Shown: positions 14,329 through 25,369 of the stretch, piece by piece | Layout: each line of letters opens with the position of its first letter | How positions within the stretch are numbered: the stretch's first letter is position 1 | Assembly (NCBI RefSeq): GCF_025561445.1 | Contig: NZ_CP095096.1 | Coordinates: 1-64,000, forward strand | Direction of reading: 5' to 3' | Length of the DNA: 64,000 nucleotides | Source of the DNA: Staphylococcus sp. IVB6181 | Lineage (GTDB): Bacteria; Bacillota; Bacilli; Staphylococcales; Staphylococcaceae | Notes under the pieces: generated by a model | What the model saw: only the letters and a program-made list of their open reading frames with translations | What the model was told of the DNA's origin: nothing | Database searches by the model: none | Made by a program: the position numbers and the translations under genes

Positions 14329-14526
14329 TTAAGCGCCTGTCATCAATTGCATGATACCGAAAATCAAAATAATAAGTGAGGCAATTGCGTTTAAACTCAG
14401 AGAAAGTACTATCATTTTCTGGCTTATGTATCCTTTTTCTTTCTTCGATTCTCGAACAGAAAGGATAACTGAAACGACTAACAAAAGTAGTACAATGACA
14501 TATGTAATGATTGCACCGGCTGACAT
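14329..14526 (-). CDS. Small two-helix membrane protein, unknown function
   Basis: A 65-residue protein with helices at about 5-22 and 41-62, joined by a charged segment RESKKEKGYISQK. A very strong ribosome site AAAGGAGG lies before the ATG. It lies 130 bp upstream of the other small membrane gene on the same strand. No family recognised. Confidence 0.65.
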   Translation of the reverse strand: MSAGAIITYVIVLLLLVVSVILSVRESKKEKGYISQKMIVLSLSLNAIASLIILIFGIMQLMTGA

Positions 14527-14758
14527 ATAACGCCTCCTTTAAGAATTTAAAAAATATGTATTTTATTAATTTATACCTCATTTAAAATCAATAGAAACAT
14601 TAGGGAATTCTATGTCTCAGTTATGAAAATAAAAAGTGAGAATCAAAGAAGACCGACAGGCTTAAAAACATATAGGATACCAGTGATATCAAGTAGGTGA
14701 TTCTTGCCAACTATGTTAAAATAATTCTTATAGTTACTAAAGTATAGGAGTGGCGAAT

Positions 14759-15670
14759 TTGTTTGCAAAAATAGACCTGAAGGCGACGCTTCTAGCGACA
14801 TTAGCTTTGCTGATAGTTGCTGCAGTCACCTATTTTTTACCGGTTGCCGGAATCATATTATTCTTCGTTGCAACGGTGCCTGGGATAATTCTATGGCATA
14901 AGTCTATTATGTCATTCGGTGTTGCCGCGTTGATTACAGTTGTATTGGCTGTTCTTTTCGGAAGTCAATTGGTACTAAGCTATATCATCTTTATCTTGAT
15001 CTTAAGCTTGGTTGTAGGCCAATTATTGAAAGAACGTACTTCCAAAGAACGTATACTCTATATCGCGACTACATATATGAGTATTATTTCATTAGCAGCG
15101 TTTATGCTGCTTCAAGTCTTTGAAAAGCTGCCGCTTTCACAAGTACTTGTGAAGCCATTAAAAGATCAGTTATATCACGCAATGGCAATGAGCGGGTTGG
15201 ACGCTTCTTCACGCGGTGTATTTGAAGAAGGCTTTAGACAATTAGCAGTCCAATTACCAAGTTATGCTATCATTATCATTTTTATCATGATTTTGGTTAA
15301 CTTAATTGTTACGTTCCCGATATTACGTAAGTTCAAAATAGCAACCCCAGTATTTAAACCGCTGTATGCTTGGCATTTTAAACGTGTGATTGCATATATC
15401 TACTTTGTAGTACTGTTGTGTGTCATGTTCGCAACACAACCTGGTACATTCCAAAGTATTGTTTTAAATATGCAAGTCATCTTATCGTTTATTATGTTCA
15501 TTCAAGGATTAAGTTTTATCGCATTCTTTGCTAAAGTAAAACGATTACCGGCAGCAGTGGGTATATTATTAATGATTGTCGGATTTTTAATTACACCTAT
15601 CATACCTATCGTAGGCCTTTTAGGTGTTGTAGATTTATGTTTCAATCTGAAAAGATTTATCAAAAAATGA
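14759..15670 (+). CDS. yybS: YybS-family (DUF2232) membrane protein
   Basis: A 303-residue polytopic membrane protein with about eight hydrophobic segments, found beside gdpP in most Firmicutes. Its function is not established. GGAG at 14747-14750 overlaps the upstream GTG at 14750, so the TTG at 14759, 8 bases after it, is the better start and gives MFAKIDLKAT. It is followed after 14 bases by gdpP and is probably co-transcribed with it and rplI. Confidence 0.88.
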   Translation: MFAKIDLKATLLATLALLIVAAVTYFLPVAGIILFFVATVPGIILWHKSIMSFGVAALITVVLAVLFGSQLVLSYIIFILILSLVVGQLLKERTSKERILYIATTYMSIISLAAFMLLQVFEKLPLSQVLVKPLKDQLYHAMAMSGLDASSRGVFEEGFRQLAVQLPSYAIIIIFIMILVNLIVTFPILRKFKIATPVFKPLYAWHFKRVIAYIYFVVLLCVMFATQPGTFQSIVLNMQVILSFIMFIQGLSFIAFFAKVKRLPAAVGILLMIVGFLITPIIPIVGLLGVVDLCFNLKRFIKK

Positions 15671-15684
15671 TTTGAGGTGATAGA

Positions 15685-17649
15685 ATGAATCGTCAATCCA
15701 CGAAGAAAGCACTGATGATACCTTTTTTGCTGATGGTACTGACTGCAATCGCATTAGTAGTTGTATGGTTTATCTTTAATCAATTGATTGCAGGTATTGC
15801 TTCGGCAGTATTGATTGTCATGATTATTATCAGTGCATTTGCGTTGCGCAATGCATTCTTACGGTTGGATAATTATGTAGATGATTTGAGCGGACAAATT
15901 TCAGCAGGAAACAGTATCGCGATTAAAAGCTTGCCAATCGGAATTATTGTCCTTGATGAGAACGAAGATGTAGAATGGATGAACCATTTCATGTCTGATC
16001 GGTTAGATCGCAATGTTATCTCAGATCCGATAAATGAAGTGTATCCTAACATTCTGAAGCAATTAGAAAAGACACAAGAAATCGAAATTACAGACGGCAG
16101 TTATCATTACCGCGTTCGTTATTCTGAAGATGAACATGTATTGTATTTCTTCGACATTACAGAAGAAGTACAGACTTATGAGTTATATGAAGAATCGAAA
16201 CCGATTATTGCGACGCTGTTCTTAGATAACTACGATGAAATTACACAAAATATGAATGATACACAACGTTCTGAAATCAACTCAATGGTGACACGTGTTA
16301 TCAGCCGTTGGGCATCTGAATATGACATTTATTTCAAACGTTACAGTTCAGACCAATTCGTTGCGTATTTAAACAGACGTATCTTAGCACAATTAGAAGA
16401 GTCGAACTTTGATATCTTGCGTAATCTGCGTGAGAAAAGTGTGGGCTATCGTGCCCAATTAACTTTAAGTATCGGTGTCGGCGAAGGCTCAGAGAACTTG
16501 ATTGATTTAGGGGATTTATCACAATCAGGTTTAGACCTTGCATTAGGCCGCGGCGGCGACCAAGTAGCCATCAAACATATTAACGGCAACGTTCGTTTCT
16601 ATGGCGGTAAGACTGACCCGATGGAGAAACGTACACGTGTACGTGCACGCGTTATCTCTCATGCGTTGAAAGATATTTTAATGGAAGGCGACAAAGTCAT
16701 CATCATGGGGCACAAACGTCCTGATTTAGATGCTATCGGTGCAGCAATCGGGGTATCGCGTTTTGCGATGATGAACAACTTAGATGCTTATGTTGTCTTA
16801 AACGATGAAGATATTGACCCGACATTGCGTCGTGTCATGGATGAAATCGATAAGAAACCAGAATTGAAAGACCGCTTTATCACATCTGATGAAGCATGGG
16901 ATACTATGACATCGAAAACAACATTAGTAGTTGTCGATACGCACAAACCTGAAATGGTCTTAGATGAGAACATCTTAAATAAAGCCAACCGCAAAGTGGT
17001 CATCGACCACCATCGCCGCGGCGAAAGCTTTATCTCTCATCCGTTATTGGTATACATGGAACCTTATGCCAGCTCTACAGCAGAACTTGTGACAGAGCTG
17101 CTTGAATACCAACCGACAGAACAGCGTCTGACAAGACTTGAATCTACAATTATGTATGCAGGTATTATTGTGGATACACGCAACTTTACATTGCGTACAG
17201 GTTCAAGAACATTCGATGCGGCAAGTTATTTACGTGCACATGGTGCAGATACGATCTTGACGCAGCATTTCTTAAAAGACGATATTGATACGTATATCAA
17301 TCGTTCAGAATTAATCCGAACTGTGAAATTGCAAGATAATGGTATTGCGATTGCACATGGTTCTAATGATAAAATTTATCATCCTGTTACAGTTGCACAA
17401 GCTGCAGATGAGTTGTTAAGTTTAGACGGTGTAGAGGCATCTTATGTGATTGCCCGCAGAGAAGACGACTTAGTTGGTATTTCTGCACGTTCACTCGGTT
17501 CTATCAACGTTCAGCTGACAATGGAAGCATTGGGCGGCGGCGGACATTTAACAAATGCGGCAACTCAAATTAAAGGTGTAACAGTAGACGAAGCAGTAGA
17601 ACAATTACAACAAGCCATAGATGAACAAATCAGTAGGAGTGAAGGATAA
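15685..17649 (+). CDS. gdpP: Cyclic-di-AMP phosphodiesterase GdpP
   Basis: GdpP is a membrane enzyme that hydrolyses c-di-AMP to pApA and so influences osmotic balance, wall stress and beta-lactam tolerance. The 654-residue protein has two N-terminal membrane helices (about 10-53), a PAS-like region, a degenerate GGDEF domain (about 170-310) and a DHH/DHHA1 phosphodiesterase module. The module shows [20 protein letters not shown] and the DHH triad at 441-443. The C-terminal [10 protein letters not shown] is the DHHA1 signature. All expected catalytic residues are visible. The stop overlaps the rplI start. Confidence 0.96.
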   Translation: MNRQSTKKALMIPFLLMVLTAIALVVVWFIFNQLIAGIASAVLIVMIIISAFALRNAFLRLDNYVDDLSGQISAGNSIAIKSLPIGIIVLDENEDVEWMNHFMSDRLDRNVISDPINEVYPNILKQLEKTQEIEITDGSYHYRVRYSEDEHVLYFFDITEEVQTYELYEESKPIIATLFLDNYDEITQNMNDTQRSEINSMVTRVISRWASEYDIYFKRYSSDQFVAYLNRRILAQLEESNFDILRNLREKSVGYRAQLTLSIGVGEGSENLIDLGDLSQSGLDLALGRGGDQVAIKHINGNVRFYGGKTDPMEKRTRVRARVISHALKDILMEGDKVIIMGHKRPDLDAIGAAIGVSRFAMMNNLDAYVVLNDEDIDPTLRRVMDEIDKKPELKDRFITSDEAWDTMTSKTTLVVVDTHKPEMVLDENILNKANRKVVIDHHRRGESFISHPLLVYMEPYASSTAELVTELLEYQPTEQRLTRLESTIMYAGIIVDTRNFTLRTGSRTFDAASYLRAHGADTILTQHFLKDDIDTYINRSELIRTVKLQDNGIAIAHGSNDKIYHPVTVAQAADELLSLDGVEASYVIARREDDLVGISARSLGSINVQLTMEALGGGGHLTNAATQIKGVTVDEAVEQLQQAIDEQISRSEG

Positions 17650-18095
17650 TGAAAGTAATTTTTACACAAGACGTTAAAGGCAAAGGCAAGAAAGGCGAAG
17701 TAAAAGACGTACCAGTAGGTTACGCAAACAACTTCTTATTCAAGAAAAATGTTGCTGTGGAAGCAACACCAGGCAACTTAAAACAATTAGAACAGCAAAA
17801 CAAACGTGCTGAACAAGAAAGAGAACAAGAAATCGAAGATGCAAAAGCATTAGCAAAACGCCTTGAAGAAATCGAAGTAGAAGTGACTGCGAAATCAGGC
17901 GAAGGCGGTAAATTATTCGGTTCTGTAAGTACTAAACAAATTGCACAAGCACTACAAAAACAACATGATATTAAAATTGATAAACGTAAAATGGAATTGC
18001 CTAATGGTATCCATGCATTAGGTTATACAAATGTACCAGTAAAATTAGACAAAACTGTCGAAGGTACAATCCGTGTTCACACAGTTGAACAATAA
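17649..18095 (+). CDS. rplI: 50S ribosomal protein L9
   Basis: A large-subunit ribosomal protein with an N-terminal domain ([19 protein letters not shown]...[10 protein letters not shown]) joined by a long helix to a C-terminal RNA-binding domain. The 148-residue length is standard. It overlaps the end of gdpP and is followed after 35 bases by dnaB, a conserved order. Confidence 0.98.
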   Translation: MKVIFTQDVKGKGKKGEVKDVPVGYANNFLFKKNVAVEATPGNLKQLEQQNKRAEQEREQEIEDAKALAKRLEEIEVEVTAKSGEGGKLFGSVSTKQIAQALQKQHDIKIDKRKMELPNGIHALGYTNVPVKLDKTVEGTIRVHTVEQ

Positions 18096-18130
18096 GAAAG
18101 ATTTGGAAATAATCAGAGGTGTAATCAAAA

Positions 18131-19528
18131 ATGGATGGAATGTATGAACAAAACCAGATGCCCCATAACAATGAGGCTGAACAATCTGTCTTAGGTGCCA
18201 TTATTATTGATCCGCAGCTCATCGGGGAAACTCAGGGAGTCTTGCTTCCTGAGTCCTTTTATAGAGGCGCTCACCAACACATATTCCGTGCGATGATGCA
18301 CCTCTCTGAGGAAAACAGCGAAATTGATGTCGTAACCTTGATGGACCAGCTGACATCAGAAGGGACATTGAGCGAAGCGGGCGGACCGCAATATCTTGCT
18401 GAACTGGCAAGCAATGTACCGACTACACGCAATATTGAATACTATAGAGAAATTGTCTATAAATTAGCCGCGAAACGTAATTTGATTCGTGTTGCTGATC
18501 AAATCGCAAAAGACGGCTATGATTCAGAACTTGAACTTGATGATATCTTAAGCGATGCTGAGCGTAAGATTTTAGAACTTGCCTCAACGAGAGAATCAGA
18601 AGGCTTTAAAGACATCCGCGATGTCTTAGGCCAAGTTTATGAAAATGCTGAAGAACTTGACCAAAACAGTGGTCAGACACCAGGTATACCTACAGGTTAT
18701 CGTGATTTAGACCAAATGACTGCAGGCTTTAACCGCAACGATTTAATCATATTGGCTGCACGTCCCTCTGTAGGTAAGACTGCCTTCGCATTAAATATTG
18801 CACAAAAAGTCGCAACACATGAAAGTAATTATACGGTAGGTATCTTCTCGCTTGAGATGGGTGCAGACCAGCTTGCAACACGTATGATCTGCAGCTCAGG
18901 CAACGTTGACTCTAACCGCTTGCGTACAGGTACGATGACTGAAGAAGACTGGAACCGTTTCACAGTTGCGGTCGGAAAGCTTTCACGTACGAAAATCTTT
19001 ATTGATGATACGCCGGGTATCAGAATTACAGACTTGCGTTCAAAATGCCGCAGACTGAAACAAGAGCATGGTTTAGATATGATTGTAATCGACTACTTGC
19101 AGTTGATTATGGGAAGCGGTTCTCGTATGTCAGATAACCGCCAACAAGAAGTATCTGAGATTTCAAGAACACTTAAAGCTATTGCACGTGAGTTAGAATG
19201 TCCTGTTATTGCACTGAGTCAGTTATCTCGTGGTGTAGAACAGCGACAAGATAAACGTCCGATGATGAGTGATATTCGTGAATCCGGTTCGATTGAGCAA
19301 GATGCGGATATCGTTGCTTTCTTATATCGTGATGATTACTATAATCGCGAAGATGGAGAAGAAGATGACGACGGCGGAATGGAACCTGTAACCAATGATG
19401 ATAACGGTGAGATAGAAGTCATTATTGCGAAGCAGCGTAACGGCCCGACCGGTACTGTCAAACTGCACTTCATGAAACAATATAATAAGTTTACGGATAT
19501 AGATTATGCACATGCAGATATGATGTAA
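18131..19528 (+). CDS. dnaB: Replicative DNA helicase (DnaB/DnaC)
   Basis: This hexameric 5'-3' helicase unwinds DNA at the replication fork (named dnaC in Bacillus). The 465-residue protein has the N-terminal primase-binding domain and a RecA-like domain with Walker A ARPSVGKT, GIFSLEMGADQLATRM, and Walker B MIVIDYLQLI. An acidic insert (about 405-425, EDGEEDDDGGM) near the C terminus is typical of staphylococci. AGAGGTG precedes the ATG. Confidence 0.97.
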   Translation: MDGMYEQNQMPHNNEAEQSVLGAIIIDPQLIGETQGVLLPESFYRGAHQHIFRAMMHLSEENSEIDVVTLMDQLTSEGTLSEAGGPQYLAELASNVPTTRNIEYYREIVYKLAAKRNLIRVADQIAKDGYDSELELDDILSDAERKILELASTRESEGFKDIRDVLGQVYENAEELDQNSGQTPGIPTGYRDLDQMTAGFNRNDLIILAARPSVGKTAFALNIAQKVATHESNYTVGIFSLEMGADQLATRMICSSGNVDSNRLRTGTMTEEDWNRFTVAVGKLSRTKIFIDDTPGIRITDLRSKCRRLKQEHGLDMIVIDYLQLIMGSGSRMSDNRQQEVSEISRTLKAIARELECPVIALSQLSRGVEQRQDKRPMMSDIRESGSIEQDADIVAFLYRDDYYNREDGEEDDDGGMEPVTNDDNGEIEVIIAKQRNGPTGTVKLHFMKQYNKFTDIDYAHADMM

Positions 19529-19556
19529 TTTGCTTTTGCAATACCGTAATTAAAGG

Positions 19557-19588
19557 AAAGACCAAACTTGTGTTTTGGTCTTTTTTTA
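19557..19588 (+). terminator. Terminator after dnaB
   Basis: AAAGACCAAA / TTTTGGTCTTT stem followed by a T-run, 29 bases after the dnaB stop. Confidence 0.85.
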
Positions 19589-19815
19589 ATGGGTATTTGG
19601 TATATTGAAGTTTGTGCGAAAAAATATTTTTACGTACAATAAAATGATGTTTATGTTTAATGTACGGTTTTAAGTCGGTTTAAAAGGTATGTTTTGTCAA
19701 TAAGTATGTGTAATAAAAATGGATGAAACTTCGTTGAAATATTGGTGTTACAAGCATTAAGGGTGTTTTATATGAAAAATGCTTTTTATGTGATTGCCAA
19801 AAAACTGTAATATTT

Positions 19816-19860
19816 AATGTTCGTTTTCTATTTGCATTACACGCTTACAATTGATAGAAT
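19816..19860 (+). promoter_or_regulatory. purA promoter with possible PurR half-site
   Basis: TTGCAT (19832-19837), a 17-bp spacer and TAGAAT (19855-19860) form a good promoter. Just upstream, AATGTTCGTTTT (19816-19827) resembles one PurBox half. A weaker one, AATGTACGGTTTT, is at 19659-19671. The pair is not at normal PurR spacing, so PurR control is only suggested. The rest of 19589-19815 is AT-rich without a gene. Confidence 0.5.
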
Positions 19861-19898
19861 ATTGAATGGTTAATTGAGAATAACTTGGAGGTGCTCTT

Positions 19899-21182
19899 AT
19901 GTCATCAATCGTAGTTGTTGGGACACAATGGGGAGACGAAGGTAAAGGTAAAATCACAGACTTTTTAGCGGAACAAGCGGACGTTATCACACGCTTTTCA
20001 GGCGGAAATAACGCAGGACATACTATCAAATTCGGCGGGGAAACTTATAAATTGCACTTAGTACCGTCAGGAATTTTCTATCAAGATAAACTTTCTGTTA
20101 TTGGTAACGGTGTTGTAGTAGATCCCGTTGCATTATTAAAAGAGTTGGACGCATTAAACGAACGCGGTATTCCAACAAATAATTTGCGTATTTCAAATCG
20201 TGCACAGGTCATTTTGCCTTACCACTTATTACAAGATGAGTATGAAGAACGTCTTCGTGGTGATAATAAAATCGGTACGACTAAGAAAGGTATCGGCCCA
20301 GCATACGTTGATAAAGCACAAAGAATCGGAATCCGTATGGCGGATTTATTAGACAAAGAAACATTTGAAAGATTATTAAAAGCTAATCTTGAATACAAAG
20401 CTGCTTACTTCAAAGGTATGTTCAATGAAGAAGTACCTGCTTTCGAAGACATCTTCGAAGAGTACTATGCGGCTGGTCAAAGATTAAAAGAATATGTGAC
20501 AGACACACCTAAATTATTAGATGATGCTATTGTCGCAAACGAACGTGTTCTATTTGAAGGGGCACAAGGTGTAATGCTGGATATCGACCATGGTACATAT
20601 CCATTTGTTACATCAAGCAACCCGATTGCTGGTAACGTAACAGTCGGCGGCGGCATCGGACCTACATTCGTATCTAAAGTTATCGGTGTATGCAAAGCTT
20701 ATACATCACGTGTCGGCGATGGTCCGTTCCCAACTGAATTATTCGATGAAGATGGTCATCATATCCGTGAAGTCGGCCGTGAATACGGTACAACTACAGG
20801 ACGTCCGCGTCGTGTAGGCTGGTTCGACTCAGTAGTGTTGCGCCACTCTCGTCGTGTGAGCGGTATTACAGATTTATCTATCAACTCTATCGACGTTTTA
20901 ACTGGTTTAGATACAGTTAAAATCTGTGTTGCTTATGAGTTGGATGGCGAAGAAATCACAGAATACCCAGCAAACTTGAACGCATTAAACCGTTGTAAAC
21001 CAATCTATGAAGAATTACCAGGCTGGACTGAAGACATTACAGGTGTTCAATCATTAGAAGAACTTCCAGATAATGCACGCCGTTACTTAGAACGTATTTC
21101 TGAACTATGCGGTGTCGGTATTTCAATCTTCTCTGTAGGTCCAGACCGTACACAAACAAACATGTTGAAACTATTATGGTAA
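19899..21182 (+). CDS. purA: Adenylosuccinate synthetase
   Basis: PurA joins IMP and aspartate using GTP, the committed step to AMP. The 427-residue protein begins [14 protein letters not shown] with the GTP-binding loop. It has [11 protein letters not shown] with the catalytic His, [12 protein letters not shown], and [21 protein letters not shown] precedes the ATG. It stands alone between its promoter and a bidirectional terminator. Confidence 0.98.
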   Translation: MSSIVVVGTQWGDEGKGKITDFLAEQADVITRFSGGNNAGHTIKFGGETYKLHLVPSGIFYQDKLSVIGNGVVVDPVALLKELDALNERGIPTNNLRISNRAQVILPYHLLQDEYEERLRGDNKIGTTKKGIGPAYVDKAQRIGIRMADLLDKETFERLLKANLEYKAAYFKGMFNEEVPAFEDIFEEYYAAGQRLKEYVTDTPKLLDDAIVANERVLFEGAQGVMLDIDHGTYPFVTSSNPIAGNVTVGGGIGPTFVSKVIGVCKAYTSRVGDGPFPTELFDEDGHHIREVGREYGTTTGRPRRVGWFDSVVLRHSRRVSGITDLSINSIDVLTGLDTVKICVAYELDGEEITEYPANLNALNRCKPIYEELPGWTEDITGVQSLEELPDNARRYLERISELCGVGISIFSVGPDRTQTNMLKLLW

Positions 21183-21216
21183 GACGATAAAACAAAGCAT
21201 GATAAATGTATGAACT

Positions 21217-21263
21217 AAAAAAGATGCGAGACAGGAATTTTCTTCTTGCATCGCATCTTTTTT
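21217..21263. terminator. Bidirectional terminator between purA and yitT-like gene
   Basis: AAAAAAGATGCGA and TCGCATCTTTTTTG flank a 21-base loop, with T-runs in both directions, between convergent genes. Confidence 0.8.
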
Positions 21264-21281
21264 GATTTGAAATCATATATT

Positions 21282-22175
21282 TTAATGGATTTTCTTCTTA
21301 CGGTGATGACCGCCGCGTACTTCAGAAACATTACCGAAGGATAAGAAGGCTTTAGGATCGATTTGAAGCACAACCTCTTTGAGTTTGGCTTCTTCGACAC
21401 GTGTAATGACCGTGAAGACGACTTTGCGCGGATCGCCGGTATAAGCACCTTCCGCATGCAAATATGTCACACCACGCCCTAAACGGTCGTTAATGGCTTC
21501 TCCGATTTCTTTATAGTCATCACTGATAATCCATACAGCTTTTGATTCATCTAAACCGACTAAGATCAAGTCAATCATTTTAAAGGCAATGAAATAAGCA
21601 ACAACACTGTACATTGCACTTTCCCATGTAAAGACAAAACCTGCGACTGCGAAAATAAAGAAGTTGAAAATCATAACGATTTCACCGACTGAAAACGGCA
21701 GACGGTTATGTACAAGAATAGACATGATTTCTGTACCATCCATACTTCCCCTGGCACGTATTACTAATCCGACACCGATACCTACAATGGCACCCCCGAA
21801 GATAGTAATAAGCAGCGGTTCTTTGACAACTGCAGGAATACCGCTTAATAACATTGTTCCTACAGATATGACTGTAATTGCATAAAGTGTGGACACTGCA
21901 AAAGTTTTACCGATTTGCTTGTAGCCTAAAAAGAAGAATGGCAAGTTAAGTAAGAAAATAAATATACCAAGAGACCATCCTGTTAAATGAGATAAGATAA
22001 TCGAGATACCGACAATCCCGCCATCTAACAATTTATTTGGAACTAAGAAGAGCTCAAGTCCTACGGCTGTAAGCATTGAACCGATAGTTAAGAAAAGAAT
22101 ACGAATGATGATTTGTGTGAGAGACAATCTTTTTTCTTTCTTAGCATGACCCCCAGAAGTAGTAGATTGATTCAT
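21282..22175 (-). CDS. YitT-family membrane protein
   Basis: A 297-residue protein with about five membrane helices followed by a C-terminal cytosolic DUF2179 domain (from about 215), the YitT/DUF161 architecture. Function in the family is not established; transport is often assumed. Gly-rich helices such as GGAIVGIGVGLVIRARGSMDG are characteristic. TAGGAGG precedes the ATG. It has a His/Lys-rich end (RGGHHRKKK). It is convergent with purA and divergent from the tRNA pair. Confidence 0.85.
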   Translation of the reverse strand: MNQSTTSGGHAKKEKRLSLTQIIIRILFLTIGSMLTAVGLELFLVPNKLLDGGIVGISIILSHLTGWSLGIFIFLLNLPFFFLGYKQIGKTFAVSTLYAITVISVGTMLLSGIPAVVKEPLLITIFGGAIVGIGVGLVIRARGSMDGTEIMSILVHNRLPFSVGEIVMIFNFFIFAVAGFVFTWESAMYSVVAYFIAFKMIDLILVGLDESKAVWIISDDYKEIGEAINDRLGRGVTYLHAEGAYTGDPRKVVFTVITRVEEAKLKEVVLQIDPKAFLSFGNVSEVRGGHHRKKKIH

Positions 22176-22231
22176 AATTTACCTCCTAAAATGGGTTATG
22201 TAAAAATTATACAAAAAATCTTTGAAAAAGC

Positions 22232-22261
22232 TTGTCTTTTTTAAAATAGCTGTGCTATAAT
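22232..22261 (+). promoter_or_regulatory. Promoter of the tRNA-Glu/tRNA-Asp unit
   Basis: TTGTCT (22232-22237), an 18-bp spacer and TATAAT (22256-22261) lie 20 bases before the first tRNA. Confidence 0.75.
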
Positions 22262-22281
22262 CTATCTTGTGCTTAAAAAAC

Positions 22282-22356
22282 GGCTCCTTGGTCAAGCGGT
22301 TAAGACACCGCCCTTTCACGGCGGTAACACGGGTTCGAGTCCCGTAGGAGTCACCA
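22282..22356 (+). tRNA. tRNA-Glu (anticodon TTC)
   Basis: A full cloverleaf with acceptor stem GGCTCCT/AGGAGTC and anticodon stem CCGCC/GGCGG. The TTC anticodon is at 22315-22317, the T-loop is GGGTTCGAGTCCC, and a CCA end is encoded. Confidence 0.97.
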
Positions 22357-22361
22357 TTTAA

Positions 22362-22434
22362 GGTCTCGTAGTGTAGCGGTTAACACGCCTGCCTGTCACG
22401 CAGGAGATCGCGGGTTCGATTCCCGTCGAGACCG
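22362..22434 (+). tRNA. tRNA-Asp (anticodon GTC)
   Basis: Acceptor stem GGTCTCG/CGAGACC and anticodon stem CCTGC/GCAGG, with the GTC anticodon at 22395-22397 and T-arm GCGGGTTCGATTCCCGT. No CCA is encoded, unlike the preceding tRNA-Glu. Confidence 0.97.
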
Positions 22435-22440
22435 TATAAT

Positions 22441-22466
22441 GCTCACCCAATAGGGTGGGCATTTTT
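22441..22466 (+). terminator. Terminator after the tRNA pair
   Basis: GCTCACCC / GGGTGGGC hairpin followed by ATTTTTATTTT. Confidence 0.85.
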
Positions 22467-22732
22467 ATTTTGCCTTTTTTAGGTAAAGGCAATGTAAATA
22501 CAGAATGCGAAACTTTTATTTTATTTACACTTCTGATACAAAGTATTCAAAACACGATTTTAGTATAAAAAGTAAAGAAGTGCTACAATAGCATGAACAC
22601 ACATGAATCCTCTCTTTTTTAGACATTCCCCCATTTTTGAAACGCCTCAAATTATAAATGACTTCTTAAAATATTGTTTTATATGGAAATCAGGTCGTGG
22701 ATTACGCTATAAATTTGATATGAAAAATAGAA

Positions 22733-22763
22733 TTGGCGTGTAAAAAATGGTAAATTATATAAT
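22733..22763 (+). promoter_or_regulatory. Candidate walRKHI promoter
   Basis: TTGGCG at 22733 and TATATA/TATAAT at 22756-22763 (17 or 19 bp apart) precede walR. The rest of 22467-22732 is AT-rich and has no gene I can support. Confidence 0.45.
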
Positions 22764-22826
22764 AGATACTTATGTCTAAATAAAATTATTCATGTACGAT
22801 TATGATTAGAAATGAGGTTTAGGATT

Positions 22827-23528
22827 ATGGCGAGAAAAGTAGTTGTAGTAGACGATGAAAAACCTATTGCTGATATTCTAGAATTTAATTTGAAAAAAGA
22901 AGGTTATGAAGTCTTTTGTGCGTATGATGGTAATGATGCAATCGACTTAATTTATGATGAAGAACCAGATATCGTACTTCTAGATATTATGCTTCCTGGC
23001 AGAGATGGTATGGAAGTCTGCCGCGAAGTGCGTAAAAAATATGAAATGCCGATTATTATGTTAACGGCGAAAGACTCTGAAATTGATAAAGTGCTTGGTT
23101 TAGAACTTGGCGCAGACGACTATGTCACAAAACCGTTCAGTACACGTGAATTGATTGCACGTGTGAAAGCGAACTTGCGCCGTCGTTATACACAGCCGGC
23201 ACAAGAAGCAAATAATGCGCCGAATGAAATTACAATCAAAGGTATTGTGATTTATCCGGATGCATACTCTATTAAGAAACGCGGAAAAGATATTGAATTA
23301 ACACATCGTGAATTCGAACTTTTCCATTATCTGGCTAACCATATGGGACAAGTAATGACACGTGAACATTTACTTCAAACTGTATGGGGCTATGATTACT
23401 TCGGCGATGTGCGTACTGTCGATGTGACAATCCGTCGTTTAAGAGAAAAAATCGAGGATGATCCGTCACACCCAGAATATATTGTGACACGCCGCGGTGT
23501 TGGATACTTCCTGCAGCAGCATGACTGA
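22827..23528 (+). CDS. walR: Response regulator WalR (YycF)
   Basis: An essential OmpR-family regulator of cell-wall hydrolase genes, activated by WalK. With the ATG at 22827 the protein has 233 residues. The receiver domain has acidic D9-D10, phosphoacceptor D53 in LLDIMLPG, and K102. T101 is the residue that Ser/Thr kinase modifies in relatives. The winged-helix domain ends in [20 protein letters not shown]. The ORF extends to 22812 with weaker support. walK begins 11 bases downstream. Confidence 0.98.
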   Translation: MARKVVVVDDEKPIADILEFNLKKEGYEVFCAYDGNDAIDLIYDEEPDIVLLDIMLPGRDGMEVCREVRKKYEMPIIMLTAKDSEIDKVLGLELGADDYVTKPFSTRELIARVKANLRRRYTQPAQEANNAPNEITIKGIVIYPDAYSIKKRGKDIELTHREFELFHYLANHMGQVMTREHLLQTVWGYDYFGDVRTVDVTIRRLREKIEDDPSHPEYIVTRRGVGYFLQQHD

Positions 23529-23539
23529 GGCGGCGTTGT

Positions 23540-25369
23540 ATGAAATGGCTTAAACAATTTCAATCCCTTCACACGAAACTCGTGATTGTTTATGTCTTAT
23601 TAATTATTATCGGTATGCAGATTATTGGTTTATATTTCACTAATAACCTAGAACGAGAATTAACGCAGACATTTAAAAACAATATTGCGCAGTATGCAAA
23701 ACAAATCGAGATCAACGTGGAAAAGGTAAATGAAGAAGACCGTTCAGTCAACGCGCAAAAAGAGATTCAAAATCTGCTTAATGAATATGCGAACCGCCAA
23801 GAAATCGAACAGATCAACTATATTGATAAGAATCAAATCATTGTCGCAACGACGAAACAATCTTCTAATAGTATTGTGAATCAAAAGGCAAATGATACTT
23901 ATGTTCAAAAGGCGCTTTCATTAGGACAAGCCAATGACCACACTATACTAAAAGACTACGGCAAGGGTAAACAGCGTGTATGGATTTACAACTTGCCTGT
24001 AAAGTCTTCTAAAGGGGTTATCGGCGATATTTATATCGAAGCTGATATCGATAATGTGTATGATCAGCTGAACAACTTTAACCAAATCTTTATCGTAGGT
24101 ACTGCAATTTCCCTCTTCATCACTGGTTTGCTTGGGTTCTTTATTGCCCGTACGATTACAAAACCGATTACGGATATGCGTAACCAAACTGTAGAGATGT
24201 CAAAAGGGAATTATACACAGCGCGTGAAGATTTATGGGAACGATGAAATCGGCGAACTTGCATTGGCCTTCAATAACTTGTCGAAGCGGGTACAAGAAGC
24301 ACAAGCGAATACAGAAAGCGAGAAACGTCGTTTAGACTCTGTTATCACGCACATGAGTGATGGGGTTATTGCGACGGACAGACGCGGCCGTGTACGTATT
24401 GTGAATGATATGGCCTTGAAAATGCTGGGCATGGCTAAAGAAGATGTAATGGGTTATAACATGTTAAGTGTGCTTAACCTAGAAGATGAGTTCGCACTTG
24501 ATGAAATGCAAGAAAACAATAATAGTTTCTTACTAGATATTAATGAAGCTGAAGGTATTATTGCGCGTGTAAGTTTCAGTACAATCGTTCAAGATACAGG
24601 TTTCGTGTCAGGTTATATTGCTGTGCTGCATGATGTAACTGAGCAGCAGCAAGTTGAACAAGAACGCCGCGAATTTGTTGCGAACGTTTCACACGAACTG
24701 CGTACACCGCTGACTTCTATGAACAGCTATCTTGAAGCCTTAGAAGAAGGTGCTTGGCAAGATCCTGAGATTGCGCCGCAATTCTTATCTGTCACAAGAG
24801 AAGAAACAGTACGTATGATTCGTTTGGTAAATGACTTGCTTAACTTATCGCGTATGGACAATGATTCAGAACAAATTACCAAAGAGATTGTAGATTTCAA
24901 CATGTTTATTAATAAAATTATCAACCGTCATGAAATGGCGGCGAAAGATGTGACATTTGTACGAGATATTCCTGAAGAGACCATCTTTACAGAAATTGAC
25001 CCGGATAAGATGACACAAGTATTTGATAATGTGATTACCAATGCGATGAAATATTCGCGCGGCAATAAACGAGTTGAGTTTCACGTGAAACCGAACCCAT
25101 TATATAACCGTATGACAATTCGTATTAAAGATAATGGTATCGGTATTCCGATTAATAAAGTAGATAAAATCTTTGATCGCTTCTTCCGTGTAGATAAAGC
25201 ACGTACACGCAAGATGGGCGGTACTGGTTTAGGGCTGGCGATTTCAAAAGAGATTGTGGAAGCACATAACGGCCGTATTTGGGCAAACAGCGTCGAGGGT
25301 CAAGGAACATCAATCTTCATCACGTTACCGTGTGAAGTTATAGAAGATGGTGATTGGGATGAGGCATAA
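23540..25369 (+). CDS. walK: Sensor histidine kinase WalK (YycG)
   Basis: The essential membrane sensor that phosphorylates WalR in response to wall status. The 609-residue protein has a first membrane helix at about 14-34, an extracytoplasmic Cache/PAS domain, a second helix near 183-203 and a HAMP domain. A cytoplasmic PAS domain (about 260-370) follows. The HisKA motif [12 protein letters not shown] carries H385, and the ATPase boxes are [20 protein letters not shown] and GTGLGLAI. Its end overlaps walH. Confidence 0.98.
   Translation: MKWLKQFQSLHTKLVIVYVLLIIIGMQIIGLYFTNNLERELTQTFKNNIAQYAKQIEINVEKVNEEDRSVNAQKEIQNLLNEYANRQEIEQINYIDKNQIIVATTKQSSNSIVNQKANDTYVQKALSLGQANDHTILKDYGKGKQRVWIYNLPVKSSKGVIGDIYIEADIDNVYDQLNNFNQIFIVGTAISLFITGLLGFFIARTITKPITDMRNQTVEMSKGNYTQRVKIYGNDEIGELALAFNNLSKRVQEAQANTESEKRRLDSVITHMSDGVIATDRRGRVRIVNDMALKMLGMAKEDVMGYNMLSVLNLEDEFALDEMQENNNSFLLDINEAEGIIARVSFSTIVQDTGFVSGYIAVLHDVTEQQQVEQERREFVANVSHELRTPLTSMNSYLEALEEGAWQDPEIAPQFLSVTREETVRMIRLVNDLLNLSRMDNDSEQITKEIVDFNMFINKIINRHEMAAKDVTFVRDIPEETIFTEIDPDKMTQVFDNVITNAMKYSRGNKRVEFHVKPNPLYNRMTIRIKDNGIGIPINKVDKIFDRFFRVDKARTRKMGGTGLGLAISKEIVEAHNGRIWANSVEGQGTSIFITLPCEVIEDGDWDEA

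Noticed and set aside
19659-19827. Full PurR operator upstream of purA
   Set aside because: Two half-site-like sequences exist but about 145 bp apart, not the expected close inverted pair, so only a weak half-site is noted with the promoter.
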